Positions 25,499 to 33,986 of a DNA stretch of 40,151 nt are shown piece by piece. Below the pieces are notes generated by a model. The model was not told the origin of the DNA and did not search any database. It saw only the letters and a list, made by a program, of their open reading frames with translations. The stretch's first letter is position 1. Each line of letters opens with the position of its first letter. The position numbers and the translations under genes were made by a program. The stretch spans positions 1 to 40,151 of the forward strand of contig JAICXY010000021.1 in the NCBI GenBank assembly GCA_025934495.1, in the 5' to 3' direction. Source of the DNA: Candidatus Nitrosocosmicus sp. (lineage in GTDB: Archaea; Thermoproteota; Nitrososphaeria; Nitrososphaerales; Nitrososphaeraceae).

Positions 25499-25861
25499 AT
25501 GGCAGATGAAATATCTCCTAAAGAACTTCAGGAGAGGAGATTGAAGAAAGAAGATAAGTATATCATTATAGATGTCCGAGAATCCGATGAAATAGCAGTG
25601 AAAGGAATCGATGTGAAAGATAGTAAGATATTTGGTGCAATTAATATACCAATTGGACGACTATTACGAGATTCAAGAAATGGAGATTTGGATGATCTTA
25701 GACAAATTACAATTTATACATATTCTTCAGATGGATTTAGAGGAAATGTTGCTGCAGACATCCTCAATAAACAAGGATTCAATGCTATAAATATTCAGGG
25801 TGGATTTTTTGCTTGGAACGAGGAGGAGCAAAGAATCAAGAAGGAAGGCAGCAGCAGTTAG
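25499..25861 (+). CDS. Rhodanese-fold protein lacking the active-site cysteine
   Basis: The 120-aa product is a single rhodanese domain: IIIDVRESDEIAVKG (22-36), the loop where catalytic members carry C-x-x-G-x-R, and a C-terminal GGFFAWNEEEQR (about 101-112). Here the loop reads TYSSDGFRG (74-82), so serine 76 or 77 stands where cysteine is required. Sulphur transfer by persulphide is therefore not expected; inactive rhodanese domains often act in binding or regulation. A short tail of serines ends the protein. It starts at ATG 25499. Flanking DNA consists of gene fragments, so its neighbours do not inform its role. Confidence 0.75.
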   Translation: MADEISPKELQERRLKKEDKYIIIDVRESDEIAVKGIDVKDSKIFGAINIPIGRLLRDSRNGDLDDLRQITIYTYSSDGFRGNVAADILNKQGFNAINIQGGFFAWNEEEQRIKKEGSSS

Positions 25862-26550
25862 ATTCAACTCAACTTAACGTTATCCAGATTCTTGTTAATG
25901 AGATTATAGGAAGAAAACCCGCTTTTCATAAACTAATGATACATATGAAGATGGGCATTGCTGATTCTGCTGTTGGATTTGACTAGGATTATAACCTTCT
26001 AACCGCTAAAAACGAATGGATAGTAAAAAGTCAAAGAAATAGAGCCAAGGTTAAATCTTTCAAGTTAGAGAATAAACGCAGCTGCACTATCTAAGTTTAC
26101 CCTAATGGAAAACTGATAGTTATTTTAGAATGCTCATATAGACCTTTCAAATTAGCTGAAGATGGCTCCAGAAAGTTCTTTGAAACACTCGGAAAGGTTA
26201 CATTAATCCTAAGTCAGCAATTCGAACAGACTTCCATCATACCACCAACAGGACAATGGCTATTAAAAGAATATGATAGAGATGTTACAATCCCCGAATC
26301 AGAGTTATCAAGAAAATATCCTTACATCAAATAATGGTATAGCAAGAAAGGAATTCAAATAGACACACTTGGTCGTGTTTTCCAGATTTATGGCAAGATA
26401 ATGCCTATTTGTGGCAAGTGCTTGAGGATTGAAGAAAAAGTTGGCATTAGAGAAGATGTAACTATTGAACAAGGAATAAAGGAAGCGACTGAGACACCAT
26501 TTGAAATAGCCAGTGCATTTGATCTACTTAACGAAAGATCCGATGACTAA
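25862..26550 (+). pseudogene. Unrecognised gene with three in-frame stops
   Basis: One frame stays in phase for almost 690 nt, interrupted only by TAG (25984-25986), TAA (26092-26094) and TAA (26332-26334). It has normal protein composition throughout: KNEWIVKSQRNRAKVKSF, then LECSYRPFKLAEDGSRKFFE, then TGQWLLKEYDRDVTIPESEL, then TLGRVFQIYGKIMPICGKC. That is a decayed gene of about 230 codons. The family was not recognised. It follows the rhodanese gene directly on the same strand. The next 140 bp (26551-26694) hold nothing recognisable. Confidence 0.5.
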
Positions 26551-26694
26551 TCCATATATAGTATGCAATGACTGGAGCTGATAAGTTTAGTCTTTATGTA
26601 TTTGTAGAAGCACACAAGCGAGTTCTTTGAATGCGACACTTGGACATAAACCAAGATCACGTTGGAATATATTAGAAGATGATAAACATAAGTT

Positions 26695-27246
26695 CTAGCT
26701 TTGAATCCAAGGAAAATGTTTATATTTTTTATAATATTCGACTAATCCTCCTTCCAACAACATCTGTCGCATGAATTCCGGAACTTGTCTTGCATAAAAA
26801 GTTTCATTTGTTCTAACATTTTCTACAACAAAATTAGTTATATCTATTTTAAGATCATCTTGCGGATTTACTTTTCCTTTTATTTCTGATATTTCAAGTA
26901 TCGGCAATCCAATAGTAAATGCATTTCTATAAAAGATACGTGCAAAACTTTCTGCTATAATTGCAGAGATTCCAGCGTATTTTAGCGCCACCGGGGCCTG
27001 TTCTCTACTTGAGCCTCCTCCAAAGTTTCGGCCTGCTACCACTATATCACCTTTGGATATTTTCTTGTGAAAATCAGGATCAAGTCCATACATAGCGTAC
27101 TTTGCCATTTCATATGGATCATTAGTTCTACTCTTGAATCTAAAAGGTATTATTATATCGGTATTAATATCATCTCCAAATACCCAAGCTTTTCCTTTCA
27201 AATTGACAGGATTAATACCATGGTGACTTTGATCACGCATTATCAC
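26695..27246 (-). CDS. Second LeuD-like dehydratase small subunit
   Basis: A 183-aa aconitase-family small subunit with [13 protein letters not shown] (about 72-84). Its specificity loop reads [10 protein letters not shown] (about 34-43), different from the PYLKIHD loop of the copy at 370-864, so the two pairs probably prefer different substrates (isopropylmalate, homocitrate/homoaconitate or another 2-hydroxyacid). It has a slightly longer N-terminus and C-terminus than the first copy. It overlaps the stop codon of its large-subunit partner by 4 nt, the same coupling as the first pair. The partner has lost one Fe-S cysteine. Confidence 0.88.
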   Translation of the reverse strand: MIMRDQSHHGINPVNLKGKAWVFGDDINTDIIIPFRFKSRTNDPYEMAKYAMYGLDPDFHKKISKGDIVVAGRNFGGGSSREQAPVALKYAGISAIIAESFARIFYRNAFTIGLPILEISEIKGKVNPQDDLKIDITNFVVENVRTNETFYARQVPEFMRQMLLEGGLVEYYKKYKHFPWIQS

Positions 27247-28637
27247 AAGTACCTCCTTGGATCTGCAATTTTACCTTCAATTGCAGATGCTGCAACTGTT
27301 GCAGGGGATGCCAAATATACTTTTGATGAAAGTGCACCCATTCTACCTACAAAGTTTCTTGATGATGATGATATACATATTTCATTTTCTCCCAATGCAC
27401 CCAAATGGGTACCAACACATGCTCCACATGTGGAGTTAGTAAAGAATGCTCCTGATTCAATATAAATTTCTACATATCCTCGTTTAATTGCATCTTCATA
27501 TACTTTAACCGATGCAGGTGTGATTACACATCTTGTATTTTTGTGAACTTTTCTTCCCTTTAACATACGTGCAACTATTTCCATATCTTCTATCCGTCCA
27601 TTTGTAGAAGAGCCAATAAATGCTTGATCGATTTCTATATTTGCCATCTCTCCAACAGTATGAACTTTATCAACATTATCAGGACCAGAAACTTGAGGTT
27701 CTATCTTATTACACTCTATCTCATATTCATCCACATGCTTAGCAGAATTGCCAGGATGGATTACTATTTTTTCTGCTTCATTATTGTTGTTGATTCTAGG
27801 GTAATCATCTAGATACTTTGTTGTTATTTCATCTATAGGAAAAACAGATATTTTTGCACCACATTCCATTGATGCATTGCTGATACAAGCTCTAGAATCC
27901 ATGCTAAATTGCCGCTTGACATAATCATTTGAAAATTTCCATTCTAACGCCTTGTAGTTTGCACCGTCTTCTCCTACTTTTCCGATATGATCCAAAATTA
28001 AATCTCTTGCAAATATGCCTTTATTAAAAGTCCCTGATAGTTTGATTTGTATGGTTTCTGGAACTTGCAACCATAACTGACCTGTTGTCCAGACCGCTGC
28101 AATTTCCGTACTTCCAATTCCAGTAGCAAAGGCCGATATACAGCCAGCTTGACATGTATGTGAATCTGCACCCAAAATTATCATGCCAGGTGTAGCAAGT
28201 TGTTCGAGTATATGCTGATGGGATATGGATCCCTGAATTAACATACAGTTATGTTTTGATACAAAATCCCTTATCATGGCATGTAAATTTGCAACCTTTT
28301 CGTCTGCTGCAGGAAATGTATGATCAAGAACTAGCAAAACCTTTGAAGAATCATAAAGATTTTCTATACCCATTTCATTAAGTGAACGTATAGCCAAAGG
28401 ACCAGTACTATCTTGTGCCATAGCCAGATCTACATTTACAATAACTATATCACCTGACATGCACATTTTTTTAGAATCAGTATTACTTGTTTCAACATTC
28501 TTTATACTAATTATTTTTTCAGCAAAGGTAAGTGATTTATCATCAATGATATTCTTATATCGAGAAATATCTTGGTTATTTGGTGTCTGATGCTGCTGTT
28601 GTAAGGTTGATGATGACGGAGAGAATGTTGTTTGCAT
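27243..28637 (-). CDS. Second LeuC-like large subunit, one Fe-S cysteine replaced by Ser
   Basis: A 464-aa aconitase-superfamily large subunit. The GADSHTCQAG block (156-165) and TCGACVG (403-409, Cys404 and Cys407) are present. The first cluster ligand, normally Cys in GSCTNGR, is Ser344 (GSSTNGR, codon TCT; one base from TGT). Without this ligand a normal 4Fe-4S cluster is doubtful, unless a neighbouring residue substitutes. Everything else looks intact, with no stops or frameshifts, which argues for continued use. The first 33 residues are a Q/S/T-rich extension not found in the copy at 861-2135. Its function could be a changed specificity or a degrading paralogue. Confidence 0.85.
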   Translation of the reverse strand: MQTTFSPSSSTLQQQHQTPNNQDISRYKNIIDDKSLTFAEKIISIKNVETSNTDSKKMCMSGDIVIVNVDLAMAQDSTGPLAIRSLNEMGIENLYDSSKVLLVLDHTFPAADEKVANLHAMIRDFVSKHNCMLIQGSISHQHILEQLATPGMIILGADSHTCQAGCISAFATGIGSTEIAAVWTTGQLWLQVPETIQIKLSGTFNKGIFARDLILDHIGKVGEDGANYKALEWKFSNDYVKRQFSMDSRACISNASMECGAKISVFPIDEITTKYLDDYPRINNNNEAEKIVIHPGNSAKHVDEYEIECNKIEPQVSGPDNVDKVHTVGEMANIEIDQAFIGSSTNGRIEDMEIVARMLKGRKVHKNTRCVITPASVKVYEDAIKRGYVEIYIESGAFFTNSTCGACVGTHLGALGENEICISSSSRNFVGRMGALSSKVYLASPATVAASAIEGKIADPRRYL

Positions 28638-28701
28638 TTAAGACCTGTCACATGATTGATAATAACACAAATTTAAGATTTCTTGTTATATGGAGTTCCA
28701 T

Positions 28702-28938
28702 TTGATTTTCTACCAATTCTGTTATGTCGTCTTTACTTAATCCTTCTTTCTTTATTCGTCTATAGAGATGTAAGAATATGGGAAATCATTTCTAAGATCA
28801 TTATGGATTGTTACAAGACCGTCCATTCTTTCAAATCGTAGGTAATCTTCATGGAAATTTAGGACCCCATCTGTTTTAATATCAAGTGCTATAACCACAT
28901 CGGCAAGCGATAGTTTATCTTATATTAATAGAGCCATT
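28702..28938 (-). pseudogene. Decayed second copy of the HTH-type gene
   Basis: Minus-strand sequence closely matches the middle of the gene at 24420-24991: LSLADVVIALDIKTDGVLNF, then HEDYLRFERMDGL, and after a frameshift LYRRIKKEGLSKDDITELVE. It ends abruptly at both sides and includes a stop (TAA after MALLI). The two copies flank the rhodanese and second leuCD genes in the same orientation, as remnants of a repeated element would. Confidence 0.7.
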
Positions 28939-29272
28939 GATGATGGAAAATATCCAATCAATCTTTAGGATAGACCAATTACCGGTACGTGGATATCATA
29001 CGATATTTGGAATTGTACTTTTGTATGTCTTATTAATCAAATAATGGTATACTATAACTGTAAAACTGATATGTCTAATCCAAAATCAATAAAGTATATG
29101 TTTGGGACTGGCTGAAATGGAGTTCAAGATAAAGATGAGTAATATCGAATTATGACCATATCTCAGATAAATAAATAAAGGGTGGAACATAGACATTTCC
29201 CACATCAATTCAGCATCAAGAATGAATACTGGTGCTATATGTGGTCAATGCTACAAGTTCTCAGTTGCTAAC
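28939..29272. other. Intergenic region, nothing recognised
   Basis: About 330 bp between an HTH fragment and the His-rich protein gene. No gene, RNA or repeat pattern was found. Confidence 0.4.
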
Positions 29273-29734
29273 TCAACTACTGTCGTCGCTGTTGTCGTTG
29301 TTAGAACAATGAACATGCAGGGAATGATGGTGGCTATGATTGCTACTCTCATGATGACAAACGAAGTGCTTGCCATTAATATTTGCGCTTGTGCCTTGTT
29401 CCAATGTAACATCGCCTTTTCCACCCTTAATGGTCTGTGTATCTCCTGGAGACATGTCCTTGGTTTTATCCTTATGGGAGTGGTGAAAGAAAGATTTTGC
29501 ATATACATTAGGATGATATGCGGTTGGTATTAGAGATATTGCCATACCAATAATTAGTACTGCAATAGCTAACCTTGCTGTTTTTGTACGTGGTGATATT
29601 ACCTTGAAATTCGTTTTTGTTCTTTTATTTAATATTGTTTTTGTTATTTTTGTGGTATTTGTATCTTTTAATTTTGCAATTAAAAGACTTCCATTGACCT
29701 TTTGTGAATTTTTTCTGAAATTTATTGATTCCAT
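29273..29734 (-). CDS. Membrane-anchored protein with a His-rich outer tail
   Basis: Family not recognised. The 153-aa product has a long basic N-terminus (about 50 residues, many Lys/Thr), one hydrophobic helix (about 54-73: ARLAIAVLIIGMAISLIPTA) and an outer domain. That domain contains TQTIKGGKGDVTLEQGTSAN (about 99-118) and a tail with about ten histidines plus two cysteines (HFVCHHESSNHSHHHSLHVH). The tail is a plausible metal (Cu/Zn/Ni) binding site. In a copper-dependent ammonia oxidiser a copper role is attractive but unproven. A Met near the membrane helix could also start the protein. Confidence 0.65.
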   Translation of the reverse strand: MESINFRKNSQKVNGSLLIAKLKDTNTTKITKTILNKRTKTNFKVISPRTKTARLAIAVLIIGMAISLIPTAYHPNVYAKSFFHHSHKDKTKDMSPGDTQTIKGGKGDVTLEQGTSANINGKHFVCHHESSNHSHHHSLHVHCSNNDNSDDSS

Positions 29735-29868
29735 TACTTGATTTTGGAGTTCGCTCTATTTAATACCCAACCACCAAACTACAAGAGTTTACAATGGTTT
29801 GTAGTAATTTACACCAGTTGTAGATGAACTAAATCCAATAAAGATTAATAATTATACCGACGATGTCA

Positions 29869-30429
29869 TCAATGAACAGATTCCGATAATTTTAAAGGTA
29901 TCGTTAAAATGACAATATTATCACGCAGTTCAGATTTTGGATGTACATTTAATAAATTTTCTATCCATTTAGTAAAGCCAGCAGCGATAGCTTTTGACCA
30001 CTTTAATCCAAGACTATGATCAAATGTCACAATAGTATGATCAGGTCTTTCTCGGAGAATATAACTATTATATAGACCAAGGCGTTGTCCCAACTCAAGC
30101 GAAAGTGTAAATTTATCAACATTTGATTCAGGAATATTAAATGAATAGTTTAAAAAAGGATTTACTTCTTCTATTCCCCGTGACCAACTTTCGATTACAG
30201 CTTTTTCATCAGTATTTTTTATCATCTCTGCAAATAGTTCTGGAAATGCGATTACAGGGTGCCTTCTATTAATTACCTTTTGATACATGACATAATCCTT
30301 AAGAATTTCATTTATTTTGGCATTAATGCTTACACCAGTATTTTTAATATCGTTTTTGATGTCTTCTAATATGTATTTATCAATGGATAATGTTATGTTT
30401 TCTTTTTTATTCGAAAAAATATTTTTCAA
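29869..30429 (-). CDS. Protein with a ribbon-helix-helix-like N-terminus, unknown
   Basis: The 186-aa product starts with NITLSIDKYILEDIKNDIK and SINAKINEILKDYVMYQ (about residues 11-51), the strand-helix-helix pattern of Arc/MetJ-type DNA-binding proteins. The remaining 135 residues form an unrecognised mixed domain with many aromatic residues (KWSKAIAAGFTKWIENLL near the end). It could be a transcription factor with a sensor domain. It stands alone on the minus strand between two membrane-protein genes. No autoregulatory operator was identified. Confidence 0.55.
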   Translation of the reverse strand: MKNIFSNKKENITLSIDKYILEDIKNDIKNTGVSINAKINEILKDYVMYQKVINRRHPVIAFPELFAEMIKNTDEKAVIESWSRGIEEVNPFLNYSFNIPESNVDKFTLSLELGQRLGLYNSYILRERPDHTIVTFDHSLGLKWSKAIAAGFTKWIENLLNVHPKSELRDNIVILTIPLKLSESVH

Positions 30430-30628
30430 AAGTGGTCTTTCATTATATAGATAATATTAGTTGTATTAAAATTCCTTTGATTGTCAAAGATAATTATATT
30501 AGAATATGTATTGTTAAAATGATTTTGAAAGTATCTTCTATAACAAAAACTACTAAGATGCTTATATCGTCTCAGTATCAAGCGATGATAAAACTAATCT
30601 TTTCAAATAGATATAGTCTTTTAAATTA

Positions 30629-30772
30629 TTGTTTTCGTCGACAAAAGATAAGAAAAAATACGAAGAACATTTAGTTTTAAACCATCCAGGATTACCACCA
30701 TATCCTTCAATTGCAGATCTAAATAGACTAGGTATATTTCCTCAAGGAAAGAATTGGAAATTTAACTTATAG
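30629..30772 (+). CDS. Possible small protein or gene fragment (47 aa)
   Basis: A TTG-initiated frame after a stop at 30614 reads a charged start, then NHPGLPPYPSIADLNRLGIF and QGKNWKFNL before TAG. The proline/leucine pattern and normal composition look coding, unlike the surrounding DNA. No promoter was identified and the family is unknown. It may be the tail of a lost gene. Confidence 0.3.
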   Translation: MFSSTKDKKKYEEHLVLNHPGLPPYPSIADLNRLGIFPQGKNWKFNL

Positions 30773-30797
30773 AACCAGGAGAAAAAATTCCCTAATC

Positions 30798-31302
30798 TTA
30801 AGATACCACATTTATCTTTCCTGTCATAAATGGATGAACAAAACAATGATAATAATATTCTCCTGCTTTATCAAATTTGTAAGTAAAAGTCGAATTAAAT
30901 GTTAGCATCCCAGAATCAAATTTATAAGATGTGATATCGCTGTCTGTCTTTCCGGAGGTTACTGTATGTATAGTAGGATCTATTAATACATATTATAGAA
31001 CTGCCTGGTTTTATTGTGATCGGAGAAGGATCATAGAAAATTTTGTTAGTAGGATTTGATGCATTTACTACTATTAAAACGGTATTGTTAGTCTGCTTAT
31101 CTGCAATTACGGATTTTTGATTATTTTTATCTTTGGTTAGATTATGACTAGGAGTCACCTCTCCAAAACTTTTACTATCAAGTAATAATTCAGCAGCCGA
31201 AAACCAACAATAATACAGAGTCATTGATAATAGTGCTCCCATTATTAAAAATAATACACTAAAAAATGATATATTATTAGGAAGATAATGATAAGTTCTC
31301 AT
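30798..31302 (-). pseudogene. Cupredoxin gene with a frameshift
   Basis: From ATG 31302 the frame encodes a membrane anchor (about residues 10-37) and the start of a copper-protein domain (IFYDPSPITIKPGSSIICIN), then runs out at 30922 in nonsense. Switching frame near 30990 continues it correctly: DPTIHTVTSGKTDSDI (His ligand), then GEYYYHCFVHPFMTGKINVV (Cys, His and Met ligands) to TAA at 30798. The whole type 1 copper site is therefore present across the break. A single indel or a sequencing error would explain it. The DUF1264 gene lies 53 bp upstream on the same strand. Confidence 0.75.
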
Positions 31303-31355
31303 TTTAATCTTTATAGTTTGATAAATTCATATCTAAAAAAAGGGGATTTGATATT

Positions 31356-31970
31356 TTAATATTTTAGTGTTTGATTAAAGGTTCCATGGGTTGTATTTGG
31401 AATTCCAGTTGAATTGACCATAAATGGATGCTGAACTTCTTCTATTTGTGGAGGAAATGCTGGAAGCTTATCTTTTGGATTCCATGTTAATATTACCTTT
31501 CCATATGTGTCAGATAATTTCTTTAATGATTCACCTTGCTTTTGTGGAGTTAGATCAGGGAATTTAGCATCCGCTCTATTTGTGGCAAATTCTATCTGAT
31601 GATAATGCCATGCTGGTTTTTCTCTATCTGGTAATGATTTGTATTGATCTGCTGAACTAATATATTCAACTCCTATCAATGTCGCATTTGAAGAATTACT
31701 GTCATAAAGTTGACATACTAATAGTATTTTGTCGTTTGGTTTGCAATAGTGTTGGACTCTAAGAATAGGATCATCGAAAACATGTCTTATTGCTGTCAAG
31801 TGTCCCTCTGGTGTGTTATATCCGTCTACAGGTTTTGCAGAAGCAGTAGTATTCATACTGGCTGTAGAATTATTTGGTTGTGTTTGTGCATTTGCAAATC
31901 CAGACGCGAGGGTTATAGAGACAGTTACAATTGCGAAAAGGGCAATTGAAAAGGTCAGCGCGATTCTCAA
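31356..31970 (-). CDS. Secreted DUF1264 (OBAP-like) protein
   Basis: The 204-aa product has a signal peptide (about residues 1-28, ending FANAQ). A domain follows with the DUF1264 landmarks: HLTAIRHVF, VQHYCKPNDKILLVCQLYDS (about 73-92), LIGVEYISS and PDREKPAWHYHQIEF (about 114-128). DUF1264 is known from plant oil-body-associated proteins and from bacteria, with no established biochemical activity. Conserved His and Cys residues suggest metal binding. Start is TTG. The neighbouring cupredoxin pseudogene and a winged-helix gene point to an extracytoplasmic, possibly metal- or redox-related unit. Confidence 0.8.
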   Translation of the reverse strand: MRIALTFSIALFAIVTVSITLASGFANAQTQPNNSTASMNTTASAKPVDGYNTPEGHLTAIRHVFDDPILRVQHYCKPNDKILLVCQLYDSNSSNATLIGVEYISSADQYKSLPDREKPAWHYHQIEFATNRADAKFPDLTPQKQGESLKKLSDTYGKVILTWNPKDKLPAFPPQIEEVQHPFMVNSTGIPNTTHGTFNQTLKY

Positions 31971-32208
31971 TTCGGATATTAAAATTTTGATGTTTTACTT
32001 TTAAAACTCATCAAAAGACAACAGGATAATAATGCATATAAAATCAGTATATATTTTTCAAATCTGATTATCAATCATGATAATTACTGCAAATGCAAAT
32101 AAAGAATGTAAATTCTTTTGTTTTATTTATTTTACCAATAAGCGCTTTTTGCCATATCTTTATTAGGTATAATTTCAATGTCAAGCGAGTCCATACCGAA
32201 GATTACTC

Positions 32209-32382
32209 TTATGGATTTAATATTGCTCTTATACAGATTATATTTTTTCCGTCTTCTGAAATAATGGTGGTATGAATTATAACTAATCTTGCTTTTTCTA
32301 ATTGACGAACCCTTCTATAAACAGAGCTAATTGGAATTTTACATTCACGAACTATGTCAATGACCGACTTTGGTTTATTCAT
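32209..32382 (-). CDS. Winged-helix regulator, N-terminus uncertain
   Basis: On the minus strand an ATG at 32382 gives 57 aa: KPKSVIDIVRECKIPISSVY (helix-turn-helix), then RRVRQLEKARLVIIHTTIIS and a last strand. The frame stays open upstream to about 32475 and reads DEYFKNNTLKAISYSYSRII, which looks like the missing first helices, yet no ATG, GTG or TTG is found there. Either a rare start is used or the start has been lost. Its fold resembles ArsR/MarR-like archaeal regulators. The 32383-32693 stretch otherwise shows nothing. Confidence 0.5.
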   Translation of the reverse strand: MNKPKSVIDIVRECKIPISSVYRRVRQLEKARLVIIHTTIISEDGKNIICIRAILNP

Positions 32383-32693
32383 TAGATAAGAAATAATTAT
32401 CCTAGAGTAGCTATAAGAAATAGCTTTTAGAGTGTTATTTTTAAAGTATTCGTCAGTATGATAATCTATATCAGGTCACTATTCTGAAAGAATTTTAATT
32501 ATTATATAACTATTGTTTAAGATATTTTTACCTAAAATAATAAATATAATAATTAAAGTATTGATAATGTAATATGGATACAAAAACATCCTAGATTTTA
32601 CAAACAGAGAATATCTATAGCTTTATTCATTTATGGTATATTGCTTGAAAATAAATTCCTAACTATATTGAAAAGGGAGAAATACAAAACCTA

Positions 32694-33603
32694 CTATAAA
32701 AATTCTGTTTCTATCAAATCTCTGTTTACACCTACGGCCGCTTGAAGGCCTTCTGCAGCAGCAATGATTAATTGAGCAGGAGCAACTATAGAAGCATCGC
32801 CTGCTGCGTAAACCCCCTTGATGTTTGTTCTTCCGTAAGAGTCTGTTGATATGCCACCAAGTGAATTGGATTCACATCCTAGATCTTTGGCAAAATCTGA
32901 TGTCTGACTAGGTCTGGGTAAAACAAAACCGCCTTTTACAGTCACACTTTCCCCATTTTCAAAGACCACTTTTTCCATCTGCCCATTTTCTCCAACAAAG
33001 GCTTTAACTCTATTTTCTATAATCTTTATTCCTTTCTTTTGTATCAAATGTTTTTGATGAGTTTTCAAAGATCTTACCATTTATGCATACAACAAGATCC
33101 TTAGACCAATTATAAACAGTCTGAATAAAATGAAAACCTTGAACTTGATCATCTATAATAACAACTAAAGGTTTGTCACGTAATTCCCATCCTTCACAAT
33201 AAGGACAATTAAACAAGCTTTTGCCATAGTAATCAGAAATATTCTCTATATCAGGTAAATTGTCTTTTAAGCCTGTGGCAATAATTATGGTCTTGGATTG
33301 GTACATTTCGTTGTTTGATGTTGTCAAATTAAACAATCCATCATTTTTGATTACAGAGGTTATCTTTTTGTTTTCATAAATGACAGAAGGATATTTCTCA
33401 ATATCCTTATGAGCAATTTCTCTAAATTCTTTTGGTTTCACTCCATCACGTGTAATAAATCCATGAGATTCATGAGTAACTTTATTTCGAGCATTATTGT
33501 TATCAAATAATAAGATATCACGCCTTGCACGTCCTAAAACTAGGGCAGCATTTAGCCCCGCAGGACCTCCTCCAATAATAGCACAATCAAATAATGTTTT
33601 CAT
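32694..33603 (-). pseudogene. Thioredoxin-reductase-like FAD oxidoreductase with a frameshift
   Basis: From ATG 33603 the frame encodes the FAD-binding GGGPAGLNAALVLGRARR (about 11-28), IIIATGLKDNLPDI (about 107-120) and the redox motif CPYCEGWE (about 133-140). It goes out of phase near 33065. The second frame (32694-33080) continues with KGIKIIENRVKAFVG, then GVYAAGDASIVAPAQLIIAA (FAD-binding end) to the stop. Joined, it would be a complete protein of about 300 aa of the GliT/HlmI-like CPYC class that oxidises or reduces small dithiols. A single-base change or a sequencing error explains the break. Confidence 0.8.
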
Positions 33604-33986
33604 ATAATTCTACATTTATCATGGAAAGACAAACTAAAAGTTTAGTCATTTTAGTTTATTCTTTTTAATTCAATATAGCAAACAATCGGAATTCTGTTTT
33701 AAAATGTTCATCATGGATAATACGAATAAAACCGTACCATAGAATGTAGTGGACATTTAACAATTATTCTAATTATGAACTAACAAAAGTTAGACAAATC
33801 CTTGTGTTTGGCCAATCCTTATGACTTCATTAATATAAATTTTGTAAATTATAATCTATCTTTTGAATACCTTAGAAGCGCCATAATATCTAGAACCTTT
33901 TGTCAATAGAGACCCCTAGCAAACCTATAACATTTTCTCTACCGGAGATTTCACTAGAATACAGTTTTTAAAACAAAAGGAAGTGA
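33604..33986. other. Intergenic region, nothing recognised
   Basis: About 380 bp of AT-rich sequence with no gene, RNA or strong repeat pattern visible. Confidence 0.4.

Noticed and set aside
29222-29533. Plus-strand frame opposite the His-rich protein
   Set aside because: It is antisense to a gene with a sensible signal/anchor and tail; its own composition is odd (Val and Met runs).
30390-30674. 94-codon plus-strand frame
   Set aside because: Low-complexity Ile/Lys/Ser composition, overlaps the start of the RHH-like gene, no promoter.
32093-32275. 60-codon plus-strand frame
   Set aside because: It partly overlaps the winged-helix gene on the other strand and has no supporting signal.
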